Source: Planctomycetota bacterium (GTDB lineage: Bacteria; Planctomycetota; UBA8742; UBA2392). From it: a stretch of 64,000 bases of DNA. Of the stretch, positions 41,028 through 49,325 are shown one piece after another (position 1 is the first letter of the stretch; every line of letters begins with the position of its first letter). A program made the translations under genes and the position numbers. The notes beneath the pieces were generated by a model, which saw only the letters and a list, made by a program, of their open reading frames with translations, ran no database searches and was not told where the DNA came from. Location: positions 310,001 through 374,000 of the forward strand of contig JABTUE010000002.1 in the NCBI GenBank assembly GCA_015075515.1, given 5' to 3'.

Positions 41028-41534
41028 CTATTCCTCGGGCCAGAACTCGACCGCGCCTTCCGGCAAGGGCCGCGCCAGCGCCCGGGCCAGATGCGGCGGG
41101 TGAAGTTCCAGTCGCGAAACCTCCACCAGCGGCACCCAGCACAGACCCTGCACGCCCCTGGCCCCGGTGTCAGGCGTAAAACGCCCCAGACTGGCGGGCT
41201 CAAGCGCTGCCTCGGGCCCCGACAGTTCACATAAGAACACCAGCGCCAGCGCGTGCTGGTGTTCGGGCATACCCGAAGGCCGCCGCCGGTGCCGCGCGGC
41301 AATGAACTCGCGCAGAAACAGCGGCCGAACCACCCGCACCGCCAGACCGCATTCCTCAAGCACCTCGCGCGCGCAGCAATCGGCCAGCGTTTCACCGTGG
41401 CGCGCGCCGCCGCCGGGCAGAAAGTAGTACTCGCGCTCGCCGTCGCGCGCCCGCAGCAGCAACACGTGGTCACGGTGAAGCACCAGCGCGCGCGCCGCAA
41501 CCACAATGCCATGACGGTGAGGGGTACCGGTCAT
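41028..41534 (-). CDS. NUDIX hydrolase
   Basis: A 168-residue single-domain NUDIX protein. The Nudix box is GARHGETLADCCAREVLEEC followed by GL (G-x5-E-x7-REVLEECGL), with all metal-binding Glu present. It would hydrolyse a nucleoside diphosphate linked to another group; the substrate is unknown. Its start overlaps the stop of the upstream esterase gene by 4 bp (ATGA), so they are translationally coupled. It is convergent with the 39198 gene, 3 bp apart. Confidence 0.88.
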   Translation of the reverse strand: MTGTPHRHGIVVAARALVLHRDHVLLLRARDGEREYYFLPGGGARHGETLADCCAREVLEECGLAVRVVRPLFLREFIAARHRRRPSGMPEHQHALALVFLCELSGPEAALEPASLGRFTPDTGARGVQGLCWVPLVEVSRLELHPPHLARALARPLPEGAVEFWPEE

Positions 41535-42418
41535 CGCGCGGCGCTCGCGCTCCGGGCCTGAAGGTCCAGCCAGCGCATCAGCGCGGGTTCTTCGACCGTG
41601 CCGTGACCCACGCCGGGCTGGGGCAGCCAGTCGTGGTCAATGCCGTGGGCCAGCATCAATTCGTGCAGGTGCAGGTTGTGCGGCCACAGGCCCAGGTTGT
41701 CGCGGTCGCCGCTGGTCAGCAGCAGCGGCGGCAGACGCACCGAGCCGCCACGCGTGCGGATCAGCGTGATGGGGTCCCAGCGCGCGAACTGGTCGAACTC
41801 GTCAAAGTACTTGCGCTGGTTCTGGCGATAGCGCGAGACAAACCCGCCCGAGCCGAACTTCTGCTCGAACCAGCGCCGGCGTTCGGGCGTCTCCCAGGCG
41901 TGGGTGTCAAACACAAACGGGCTGGCCACACACATGGCGTCAAAAGCATTGGGGTTGCGCAGCCCGACCATCAGCAGCGAAAGCCCGCCCATGCTGTGGC
42001 CGAACGCCACCACGGTTCCGTTGCAGCGGTAGGCGGCCTGCACTTCGGGGATTGTCTGCTCGATCAGACGACGTTCGTAGCCGAACCAGATCGGCGTGAA
42101 ACTCCCCGCGCTTGGCGCCAGCACAATGAACTTCTGCAAGTTGCCCGAGGCCATGCGCGCGTGCGCGATTTCGCCAATGCGTCCGCGCCGGCCCCAGCCG
42201 TCTTCATTCTCGCCGCCGCCGTGAAACCAGACCAGCAGCGGGTACCGGGCTTCGGGTTCGGATTCATACCCCGGCGGCAGGTACACGCGGTAGTCAATGG
42301 CGCGGTGGTCGTCGCCGCTGCGACCGGCCTGGCTGGTCAGACCTTCACTCAACGGCACGCGACACGCGCCTGCCAGCAGGGCCAGTACGGCCAGTGTCGG
42401 CAAAGCAATGCGGCTCAT
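41531..42418 (-). CDS. Lipoprotein esterase, alpha/beta hydrolase fold
   Basis: A 295-residue lipoprotein: signal peptide with lipobox LAGAC (lipidated Cys near residue 19). The hydrolase domain opens with YRVYLPPGYE and LLVWFHGGGE (oxyanion hole); the nucleophile is in FGHSMGG, an Asp in LLTSGDRDN and the His in GVGHGTVEE. It resembles feruloyl-esterase D/polyhydroxybutyrate-depolymerase-like enzymes, so it probably cleaves an ester on the cell surface or in the periplasm. GGAG precedes ATG 42418. Coupled to the downstream NUDIX gene. Confidence 0.83.
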   Translation of the reverse strand: MSRIALPTLAVLALLAGACRVPLSEGLTSQAGRSGDDHRAIDYRVYLPPGYESEPEARYPLLVWFHGGGENEDGWGRRGRIGEIAHARMASGNLQKFIVLAPSAGSFTPIWFGYERRLIEQTIPEVQAAYRCNGTVVAFGHSMGGLSLLMVGLRNPNAFDAMCVASPFVFDTHAWETPERRRWFEQKFGSGGFVSRYRQNQRKYFDEFDQFARWDPITLIRTRGGSVRLPPLLLTSGDRDNLGLWPHNLHLHELMLAHGIDHDWLPQPGVGHGTVEEPALMRWLDLQARSASAAR

Positions 42419-42496
42419 GGATGTGCTCCGGTCGCCCCCGGATGTCCCCCCTGTGGCGGGGTGTTATACCAACGCCCGGGGCGCAGGGGGTGTTCC

Positions 42497-43366
42497 ATGC
42501 ACGTGGTGATTTCGGGTGCGACGGGTCTGGTCGGGCGCACCCTGGTGCCGCAACTGGTGGCCGCCGGACACCGCGTAAGTCTGGTGTCGCGCGAGACCGC
42601 ACGGGCGCGCGCGCTTTTCGGGACAACCACGGACGCCTGTTCTCTGGACAATCTGCCACCGCAGTTTGACGCCGTGGTCAACCTGGCAGGCGAAAGCGTG
42701 GCCCGTCGCTGGACAGCCCGCCGCATGCGCGAGATTCGAGACAGCCGGGTGCGTGTCACCACGCGTCTGCGCCAGGCCGCCGAAAACGCCGGCGCGCAAA
42801 CATTGGTCAGCGCCAGCGCTGTGGGATTCTACGGCGATACCGGCGACCGCGAACACGACGAACGTTCCGGGCCGGGCACCGGCTTTCTGGCCGAAACCAG
42901 CGTGGCCTGGGAGGCCGCAGCCGCCAGCGACAGGCTGCGCGTAGCCATCGTCCGCATCGGCATTGTGCTGGGCCGCGACGCGCCGGCGCTGGCGCGCATG
43001 GCCCTGCCGTTTCGCCTGTTTGTGGGTGGCCCGCTGGCGGGCGGAAAACAATGGATGTCCTGGGTTCATCTGGACGACGTGACGGGGATTCTGCGCTGGG
43101 CCCTTGAAAGCCCGCATGTCAGCGGCCCCGTCAATGCCACCGCACCCGGTCCGGTAACCAACGTCGAGTTCAGCCGTGCGCTTGCACGACAGTTGCGGCG
43201 TCCCTGCTGGGCACCCGTGCCGGGGTTTGTCCTGCGTCTGGTGCTGGGAAAGATGGCCCAAATGATCCTGCAAGGCCAGCGCGTCGTGCCCAACCGCACG
43301 CGTGAACTGGGGTACACCTTCCGCTGGCCCGAGTTGGGCCTGGCGCTGGCCGATTGTCTGGGCTGA
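42497..43366 (+). CDS. TIGR01777-family epimerase-like SDR (YfcH-like)
   Basis: A 289-residue SDR with SGATGLVGRTL at the N-terminus (NAD(P) binding), NLAGESVARRWT, SASAVGFYGDTGD, WMSWVHLDDV and, at the end, RVVPNRTRELGYTFRWP: a series diagnostic of the TIGR01777/YfcH family. The reaction is unknown; members are often linked to cell division or envelope genes. GGGGG lies upstream of ATG 42497. It is convergent with the Tdh-like gene, 4 bp apart. Confidence 0.85.
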   Translation: MHVVISGATGLVGRTLVPQLVAAGHRVSLVSRETARARALFGTTTDACSLDNLPPQFDAVVNLAGESVARRWTARRMREIRDSRVRVTTRLRQAAENAGAQTLVSASAVGFYGDTGDREHDERSGPGTGFLAETSVAWEAAAASDRLRVAIVRIGIVLGRDAPALARMALPFRLFVGGPLAGGKQWMSWVHLDDVTGILRWALESPHVSGPVNATAPGPVTNVEFSRALARQLRRPCWAPVPGFVLRLVLGKMAQMILQGQRVVPNRTRELGYTFRWPELGLALADCLG

Positions 43367-43370
43367 CGCG

Positions 43371-44513
43371 TCAGCCGCGCCCGAAGTCCAGCACGATCTT
43401 GCCGGCCTTGCCGGCAATCATGCGCTCAATGCCGCCACGGAACTCGGTGTAGGGCACCACTTCGGTGATGATCTTGCGCAGCTTCTTCTGGGCCTCGGGC
43501 ATGCGCACCAGGTCGCGCACCTTGTACCAGGTGTCGTAGATGCGCCGGCCGATGATGCCCTGAATCGTGATGCCGTTGAAAATCACGTCCTTGCTGTAGT
43601 CATCAAACGTGTAGGCCGCGTCCTTGGTCAGACCGAACGCGACCACCTTGCCGCCGCGCCGCACAGACTTGACACTGTTGGTGATCGCGTCGGGGTGGCC
43701 GCTCATTTCCAGCGCCACGTCGGGGCCATCGTGGCCGGCAGCGTCGCGCACCAGCTTCTGGATACGCGCGCGCTCGGCAGCGCGATCTTCGGGCGTGCGC
43801 GCGATCCTGCCCATAATCACGTTGTGGACGCCGATCTCACGGGCAATGCCGGCGCGGTATTCGCTGACTTCAACGGCTGTGACCTGTTTGGCCCCGTGCA
43901 TCAGGGCAATCACGGCGCTGAACATGCCGATCGGCCCCAGCCCGAAGATCACCACACGCTGATCCTTGAGCGGAAAGTGGGCCGCCGCGTGCATGGCGTT
44001 GCCCAGCGGCTCCTGGATCGCGGCGATTTCAAACGGCAAGTTCTTGTCGTTCTTCCACACGCAACTGGAGGGCAGGGCAATGTAGCTGGCCCAGGCACCG
44101 TCACGGTCAAAGCCGATGATCTTGTCGTTGACACAGACGTGCTTTTCGCCGGCCAGGCACTGGTAGCACTTTTCACAGACCACGTGCGATTCGGCGCTCA
44201 CGAAGTCGCCAACTTCAAGCTTCATCCCGGGATCGTCCATGATCGTCTTGACGGCGCCGCCGATTTCGACCACATGGCCGCAGAACTCGTGGCCCGCCAC
44301 CACGCCGTGCTTGAAGTTATCGCTGGCGCGCAGCAGTTTGGGACGGATGGATTCGTCCCACTGGTAAAGGTGAAGGTCCGAGCCGCAGACAGCCGCGGCC
44401 CGGACCTTGATCAGCACTTCATGGGGCTGGATGTGGGGGATACTTGTCGTTCGGACCTCCATGGCGCCGGCGCGCGGGGCGACGACCTGGATGGAGGGCA
44501 TGGTGGTTGTCAT
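43371..44513 (-). CDS. tdh: Zinc-dependent dehydrogenase, L-threonine 3-dehydrogenase-like
   Basis: A 380-residue medium-chain dehydrogenase. AAAVCGSDLHLYQWDE and AGHEFCGHV hold the catalytic zinc ligands; CEKCYQCLAGEKHVC provides the four Cys of the structural zinc; GLGPIGMFSAV is the NAD site. QEPLGNAMHAAAHF and GIIGRRIYDTWYKVRDL follow the pattern of threonine 3-dehydrogenase, which makes 2-amino-3-ketobutyrate. At 380 residues it is somewhat longer than classic Tdh (about 340), mainly through small insertions (VKTIMDDPGMK). Kbl is not in the window, so another alcohol substrate remains possible. Confidence 0.75.
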   Translation of the reverse strand: MTTTMPSIQVVAPRAGAMEVRTTSIPHIQPHEVLIKVRAAAVCGSDLHLYQWDESIRPKLLRASDNFKHGVVAGHEFCGHVVEIGGAVKTIMDDPGMKLEVGDFVSAESHVVCEKCYQCLAGEKHVCVNDKIIGFDRDGAWASYIALPSSCVWKNDKNLPFEIAAIQEPLGNAMHAAAHFPLKDQRVVIFGLGPIGMFSAVIALMHGAKQVTAVEVSEYRAGIAREIGVHNVIMGRIARTPEDRAAERARIQKLVRDAAGHDGPDVALEMSGHPDAITNSVKSVRRGGKVVAFGLTKDAAYTFDDYSKDVIFNGITIQGIIGRRIYDTWYKVRDLVRMPEAQKKLRKIITEVVPYTEFRGGIERMIAGKAGKIVLDFGRG

Positions 44514-44602
44514 GGCGGTGCTTTCGATTCGGGCAGGATCTGCATCCTATAACGGCTTTGGCCCGCAACGAAAGGGGCCACAGGCTTGTCGCACCTTTGT
44601 GG

Positions 44603-44608
44603 TAGAGT
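44603..44608 (+). promoter_or_regulatory. TAGAGT box 6 bp before ATG 44615
   Basis: GGTAGAGT, then six bases, then ATG. It decides the start: in-frame GTG 44609 and TTG 44612 would sit at or before the expected transcription start. Confidence 0.4.
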
Positions 44609-44614
44609 GTGTTG

Positions 44615-45178
44615 ATGGGCCAAGACCCGGAACAGGACGAGCTGCTGTTTGAAGTGTCACGTCGGCTGGAGGATGCCGGCATTCCCAGCATGTTGACCGG
44701 GGGACTGGCCTTTGCGTTCTACGGTCAGCCCCGGGACACAATAGACATTGATCTGGTGATTGACGCCCACGGGTCAGACCTGGATGCACTGCTCAAAGTC
44801 TTTCCCGCAAATGAGGGCTGGTATCTGAGCGAAGACGCCGCTCGCGAAGCCTTGCGATCAAAAGGAATGGTAAACGCGATCCACAGCCTTAGCGGCAACA
44901 AGATTGACCTGATTGTGCTCAAACCCAGTGAATATGAACAGCAGAAGTTTCGGCGCAGGCAGGAAAAGCGCAAGGGCAATGTGAAGTTCTGGATTACCAC
45001 ACCCGAAGACCTCGTGGTGTCGAAGCTGGTGTGGGGCATGCAGTCACAGTCTGAAAAGCAGGCCCGTGACATCAGAGTTTTGCTGCGCGCTCTCCCGGAG
45101 TTAGACTTTGCTTATGTCGAAAAATGGGCACACACCCTTGGTGCATACGACTGGCTTGCAAGCATCCGAGCCCAGTGA
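44615..45178 (+). CDS. Predicted nucleotidyltransferase (AbiEii/DUF6036-like)
   Basis: A 187-residue protein with the polymerase-beta-type nucleotidyltransferase core: TGGLAFAFYGQPRDTIDIDL gives the GG motif and the DxD metal pair, and GNKIDLIVLKP a third acidic strand. The C-terminal PEDLVVSKLVWG block is typical of AbiEii-like and DUF6036 proteins, often toxins or antitoxin-type enzymes that modify tRNA or proteins. It overlaps the next small gene by 65 bp, so the two act as a unit. Composition is less GC-rich than neighbours, hinting at transfer. Confidence 0.75.
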   Translation: MGQDPEQDELLFEVSRRLEDAGIPSMLTGGLAFAFYGQPRDTIDIDLVIDAHGSDLDALLKVFPANEGWYLSEDAAREALRSKGMVNAIHSLSGNKIDLIVLKPSEYEQQKFRRRQEKRKGNVKFWITTPEDLVVSKLVWGMQSQSEKQARDIRVLLRALPELDFAYVEKWAHTLGAYDWLASIRAQ

Positions 45179-45413
45179 CACCAGCGACGAAGCCGCGCGG
45201 GTTCATGCCGCGTCCATCGCCCGCATGGACGGCTTCCAGCGTCTGGCGCTGGCGGCATCATTGAGACGCCGGGCCATGCGCATGCTGGCGCTTCAGTACG
45301 AGTCGCGGGCCGACATTGTTCTGCACATGCTTCGCGGCCGGATAGACCAGGCTGCGGAATCCGAAATCCGCCGGCTGGCCACGGAAACAGCCGGACGCGC
45401 CAACAAATCTTGA
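45114..45413 (+). CDS. Small helical protein overlapping the nucleotidyltransferase gene
   Basis: A 99-residue protein in another frame that begins inside the nucleotidyltransferase gene. Residues 25-95 are helical and Arg/Ala-rich (ASIARMDGFQRLALAASLRRRAMRM split over two helices; ADIVLHMLRGRIDQAAESEIRRLA). Small helical partners are commonly paired with this class of nucleotidyltransferase. It lacks the RxxxxH motif of HEPN partners. ATG 45114 is likely; an inner ATG near 45222 would give a shorter form. Whether it is antitoxin, substrate or adaptor is unknown. Confidence 0.55.
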   Translation: MSKNGHTPLVHTTGLQASEPSDTSDEAARVHAASIARMDGFQRLALAASLRRRAMRMLALQYESRADIVLHMLRGRIDQAAESEIRRLATETAGRANKS

Positions 45414-45465
45414 GTGATTCGGGCGAACCCGGCCTGACCGCTTGCGTTTCAATGCCGGGGAATTC

Positions 45466-46812
45466 ATGCGCCGAATCGGCATAACCTTTGTCTGCCTGTT
45501 GGTCTGGACCGCACTGGTCGCCGGTGTTACCTGGAACCTGGCACGCATGGACCAGCCCACGCGGCCCACAACAGCCCGTGCCGCCGCACCAAACGATGCC
45601 GGGGCGAATGTTGCCCCCGCTGGGACGCGTAACGACGCACCGATCGTAATCATCAGGCCCGACCCGCCCGCGCCCAAACCACAGCGCGAAACAGTGCCGA
45701 AACCGGCCCTGGAAGAGCCCGTCCCGGAAGAGATTGAAGAAGAGATCCTTGACGATGAAGAGCCTGTACCCGAAGAACCGCCCGCCCCTGTCACGCCACC
45801 CCCGGCCACGTTTGGGGCCCTGACGGTCAACCGCGACGAGAAAACCTCCGTGGCCGCGGGCGCCGGGCTGGACAGCGTGTATGTGGCCGCCGGCGGCACC
45901 CTGAGCCTGCCGGCCGGCGAGGTCACGGTGCGCGGCAACCTGACCGGCCCCGGCAGTGTAGCCGGCGGGCGCAACTCGACGTTGATTCTGGACGGCAACC
46001 AGGAGATCGGGGCTTCTTTGATGGTCGGCACCGCGATTCTGCGCGGCGGCACCAAGCGCCTGACATCAAAAGCCGCCAGCCGCAACGGGCACACCCACGC
46101 CGCGCCGGGCCAGGCGAACCTGATCATCGAACCGGGCACGACGCTGATCATCGAAGAAGGCGGCGCTTGGGACAGCAGCGACGCCTACGCGTACCAGGTC
46201 GGCGGCACGCTGATCCTTGACGGCGGCACGTTCCAGTGCACGTTTGCCAACAACTCGCAGCAGTTCAATGACTGCTGGCTGCCGGGCAGCAGCCTGATCA
46301 TCCGGCGCGGGCGTTTTGTCGGCAGCGGCGACCACGACTTCAGCGGCGCCAGCATCACGATTCTGGACGGCTCGCTTGAGATTGACGACGACATCTGGCA
46401 CAGCGGCGACCGCCTGGAAATCAGCGGCGGCCTGATGCGCAACAGCACCGGGGGCGGGATGTTCAGCCTCACCGGCACGGTGCGCATGACCGGCGGGCGG
46501 CTGGTGGCTTACCAGAGTCACAACCGCGGATTGTTTCTGAACCCCGAAACCTCTGTGTTCTGCACCGGCGGCGATGTTGAAATTCGCGGCAGCAACGCCA
46601 CTCACGATGCTTCGGGCATTCTGGTGTACAACGCGCCGGTGTTTTCACGCCTGGTGTGCCACGCCAGCACGCGCATTCATAACGCGTCACCCCAGGGCAG
46701 TTCGCTGACCATCGGCGAACTGGTCATCGCCCGCGGCCAGACATTTGAGGCCAGGGGCTATCCGGTTTCGGCCCCTCTGCCAGACCCCGACGGCGGCCGG
46801 TACGTGCCCTAG
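45466..46812 (+). CDS. Membrane-anchored protein with beta-helix-like repeats
   Basis: A 448-residue protein. Residues 4-24 form a membrane anchor (IGITFVCLLVWTALVAGVTW). Residues 35-125 are a Pro/Glu-rich stalk including APIVIIRPDPPAPKP and a strongly acidic EEIEEEILDDEEPVPEE. From about 130 onward short Gly/Asn/Asp-rich turns alternate with beta strands (GGTLILDGGTFQC, SSLIIRRGRFVGSG, ASITILDGSLEID, GTVRMTGGRLVAY), the pattern of a right-handed beta-helix. No catalytic site is visible; adhesion or polysaccharide binding is plausible. GGGG precedes ATG 45466. Confidence 0.7.
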   Translation: MRRIGITFVCLLVWTALVAGVTWNLARMDQPTRPTTARAAAPNDAGANVAPAGTRNDAPIVIIRPDPPAPKPQRETVPKPALEEPVPEEIEEEILDDEEPVPEEPPAPVTPPPATFGALTVNRDEKTSVAAGAGLDSVYVAAGGTLSLPAGEVTVRGNLTGPGSVAGGRNSTLILDGNQEIGASLMVGTAILRGGTKRLTSKAASRNGHTHAAPGQANLIIEPGTTLIIEEGGAWDSSDAYAYQVGGTLILDGGTFQCTFANNSQQFNDCWLPGSSLIIRRGRFVGSGDHDFSGASITILDGSLEIDDDIWHSGDRLEISGGLMRNSTGGGMFSLTGTVRMTGGRLVAYQSHNRGLFLNPETSVFCTGGDVEIRGSNATHDASGILVYNAPVFSRLVCHASTRIHNASPQGSSLTIGELVIARGQTFEARGYPVSAPLPDPDGGRYVP

Positions 46813-48158
46813 ACACGATTGCTGCTTGGCATGTGAGATGACGGCACCACAGCGGCGACCCGCCACTTGAAAGCCAGAACCAGCAATCCCAGCGCGATCA
46901 ACGTTCCGCCAAGCGCAAAGGGCCACTGCGGTCCGGCGGCGTCGTACACAACGCCGCCCAGAATCGGCCCGGCAATCCGCCCCAATGTCGCGGCGCTGGC
47001 CGTGAAACCCATCGTGCCGCCCTGTGCATCCGCCCGCGCATGGCTTGAAATAATCGCCAGAATGCTGGGGTTGCACAGTCCGTTGAAGGCGCCAATCCCC
47101 ACGGCCACCAGCACAAGCCACGCATACTCGCCCACGCCGGGGTTCAGTTCGCGCTGGAACCCGAACACAAACATCATCGCTGCCAGCCCGCCCAGCCCGA
47201 TCGCCAGCACGCGCGCGCTGCCCAGCCGTTTGGTCAGCCTGCCGATCAGCCCGCCCTGAACAAATGCAAGTGTCAATCCGATCGCCACGAACACCCAGGC
47301 GTTGGCGCTGGTGCTGATGCGCAGGTAATCGGCGTTGAACTGGCTGAACATGGCCTCAAGGTTGGCAAAACCCAATGTGACCACAAAGTAGACCACCAGC
47401 ATCGGGCTTATCGCCGGCCGGCGCAGCGCCTCAAGCAGCTCGGCCAGTTTGCCCTTGCGCGGGCCCAATCCGGCACGCAGTTCCGGCGAAAGCGACTCCC
47501 GCAGGGCGAACACCGTCAGCGTGAACGAAATTGTGCTCAGGCCCGCGGCAAACAGTGCCGGCACAAACAGATGGGCACGGGCAAATTGCTCTGTGCCCGG
47601 CGTGAACAAAAACGACAAAAACCAGTCACTGGTCAGCGCGCCGCCAATCGCGGGGCCGAACACAAAACCCAGCCCGAAGGCCATACCGATCAACCCCATG
47701 CCCTTGGCCCGGCGTTCGGGCGGAAAAACATCAGCCATGTAAGCCTGGGCGGTGCTCAGGTTGGCCGCGCACACGCCGGCCAGCGTGCGCGAAAGCAGCA
47801 ACCACACAAAATCCGTGGCCAGGGCGAACATGATCCAGGTCAGGGCAAACCCGGCAGTGCTGAGCGCCAGAATCGGTTTGCGCCCGAGTTTGTCACTCAG
47901 TCGCCCCCACACGGGCGCGAACAAAAACTGCGCCAGGCTGTAACAGGTCATGATCAGGCCGACCAGCACACCGCCGCGGGCTTCAAGCCCGAAGGTACGC
48001 GCGAAGTCCACGGCCCAGTCCGGCACGGCAAACAGCTTCACGTAATAGGCCAGACTGGGCAGAACAATGCCAAAACCCAGCAGATCAATGAAAATGATCA
48101 GCCACACCGTGAACACACCACGGCGCTGTTCGGGGCTCAGGCTCTGGGGTTCCGCCAT
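46809..48158 (-). CDS. MFS transporter, drug:H+ antiporter type (TetA-like)
   Basis: A 449-residue, 12-helix major facilitator. It begins FTVWLIIFIDLLGFGIVLPSL, typical of the TetA/DHA1 branch; motif A is GRLSDKLGRKPIL between helices 2 and 3, and the degenerate second copy GRLTKRLGSARVL lies between helices 8 and 9. It should export a small molecule, possibly a drug, in exchange for protons. TACCAT lies 6 bp before ATG 48158. The stop overlaps the 45466 gene by 4 bp. No regulator is adjacent. Confidence 0.87.
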   Translation of the reverse strand: MAEPQSLSPEQRRGVFTVWLIIFIDLLGFGIVLPSLAYYVKLFAVPDWAVDFARTFGLEARGGVLVGLIMTCYSLAQFLFAPVWGRLSDKLGRKPILALSTAGFALTWIMFALATDFVWLLLSRTLAGVCAANLSTAQAYMADVFPPERRAKGMGLIGMAFGLGFVFGPAIGGALTSDWFLSFLFTPGTEQFARAHLFVPALFAAGLSTISFTLTVFALRESLSPELRAGLGPRKGKLAELLEALRRPAISPMLVVYFVVTLGFANLEAMFSQFNADYLRISTSANAWVFVAIGLTLAFVQGGLIGRLTKRLGSARVLAIGLGGLAAMMFVFGFQRELNPGVGEYAWLVLVAVGIGAFNGLCNPSILAIISSHARADAQGGTMGFTASAATLGRIAGPILGGVVYDAAGPQWPFALGGTLIALGLLVLAFKWRVAAVVPSSHMPSSNRV

Positions 48159-48164
48159 GCGCCG

Positions 48165-48170
48165 ATGGTA
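48165..48170 (-). promoter_or_regulatory. TACCAT box 6 bp before ATG 48158
   Basis: Minus-strand TACCAT, then CGGCGC, then ATG; same spacing as the other leaderless-type starts. Confidence 0.35.
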
Positions 48171-48325
48171 ATGCGGCCGGGCGGTGTGGTAGAGTGCCTG
48201 CCTCGGGCACTTAGTGACAATTTAGGAAACCGCAGGACATGAACAGGCTGACAGGCCCGGTTCTGTGGGGTACTGTTCGTGCGAAGACCGGCACGAACAA
48301 CAGATTCCGGTTCAGGGGGCAAACT

Positions 48326-49249
48326 ATGGCAGAAAAGAAGAAAAGCAGACTCAAGAAACTGGTTCTTGTGGGCGGCGTGGGCTTTGTCGGCCTGCTGGCG
48401 CTTGGCTATGGCGGCCTGTACGTGGCCGCCCAGGCCCAGCTCAACCGGGACGTCACGGCACCCGAAGGCGACCTTGCCCTGCGCGACGGCGACAAGGACG
48501 CGATCGCCCGCGGCGAATACCTGGTCAAGCATGTGATGGGCTGCGGCCACAACGACTGCCATCGCGCCGACTTCGGCGGCGGGCCGGTGATGGACCAGCA
48601 GCCGATCGGCCGCGTGTACGCGCCCAATATCACCGCCGGCGAGGGCAGCGTGACCAAAGACTACACCGGCAAAGACTGGGCTCGCATCCTGCGCCACGGC
48701 GTGAAAAAGAACGGCAAACGCGCCCTGGTCATGCCCAGCGAAGATTACGTCACTTTTTCGGACAGCGACCTGGCCGCGGCAATTGCCTACATCAAGGCCC
48801 AACCACCGGTAAACCGCGAATCCCTGGCACACTCGCTGGGCCCGATCGGCCTGCTGATTGCCGCCACGGAGCCTGTGTACGCCTTTGACAAGATTGACCA
48901 CAACCACAAACCCGCCGAGGTCAAACGCGGCGCAAACAAAGAATGGGGCCAGGTCATGGCCGGCACCTGCAAGGGCTGCCACGGCGAAGGTTACTCAGGT
49001 GGCAAGGTTCCCGGCGGCGACCCGAGCTGGCCCGCCGCCCGCAACATTTCACCGGATGAAGCCACGGGCATCGGCAAATGGACGTTCGATCAGTTCGAAG
49101 CCGCCGTGCGCAAGGGCCAACGCCCTGACGGCAGCACACTGCACGACGCCATGCCGTGGAAGATGTACCAGGGCATGGATGACGTGGACCTCAAGGCCCT
49201 GTGGGAGTACCTGCGCACCGTGCCCGCCAAGCCCGCGGGCGGTCGCTAG
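48326..49249 (+). CDS. Membrane-anchored di-haem cytochrome c with a CX4CH site
   Basis: A 307-residue protein with a single membrane anchor (residues 12-35, LVLVGGVGFVGLLALGYGG) and two cytochrome c domains. The second haem site is canonical, CKGCH (C215, C218, H219). The first is CGHNDCH (C73, C78, H79), a CX4CH spacing. Likely axial Met residues lie in VMPSED and AMPWKM. It would carry electrons in the periplasm, as a subunit of a dehydrogenase or a respiratory link. AGGGGG precedes ATG 48326; the upstream frame from 48239 is not homologous. A terminator hairpin follows at 49265-49294. Confidence 0.85.
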   Translation: MAEKKKSRLKKLVLVGGVGFVGLLALGYGGLYVAAQAQLNRDVTAPEGDLALRDGDKDAIARGEYLVKHVMGCGHNDCHRADFGGGPVMDQQPIGRVYAPNITAGEGSVTKDYTGKDWARILRHGVKKNGKRALVMPSEDYVTFSDSDLAAAIAYIKAQPPVNRESLAHSLGPIGLLIAATEPVYAFDKIDHNHKPAEVKRGANKEWGQVMAGTCKGCHGEGYSGGKVPGGDPSWPAARNISPDEATGIGKWTFDQFEAAVRKGQRPDGSTLHDAMPWKMYQGMDDVDLKALWEYLRTVPAKPAGGR

Positions 49250-49264
49250 ACCAGCGCAACAACC

Positions 49265-49294
49265 AAGGCCGACCCTGCGCCCGGGGTCGGCCTT
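49265..49294. terminator. Hairpin terminator between cytochrome and CMD-like genes
   Basis: AAGGCCGACCC (49265-49275) pairs over 11 bp with GGGTCGGCCTT (49284-49294). It may serve both convergent genes. Confidence 0.65.
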
Positions 49295-49325
49295 TGCGTT
49301 TGTGACAGTGTCGCGCGTGCAGCGG

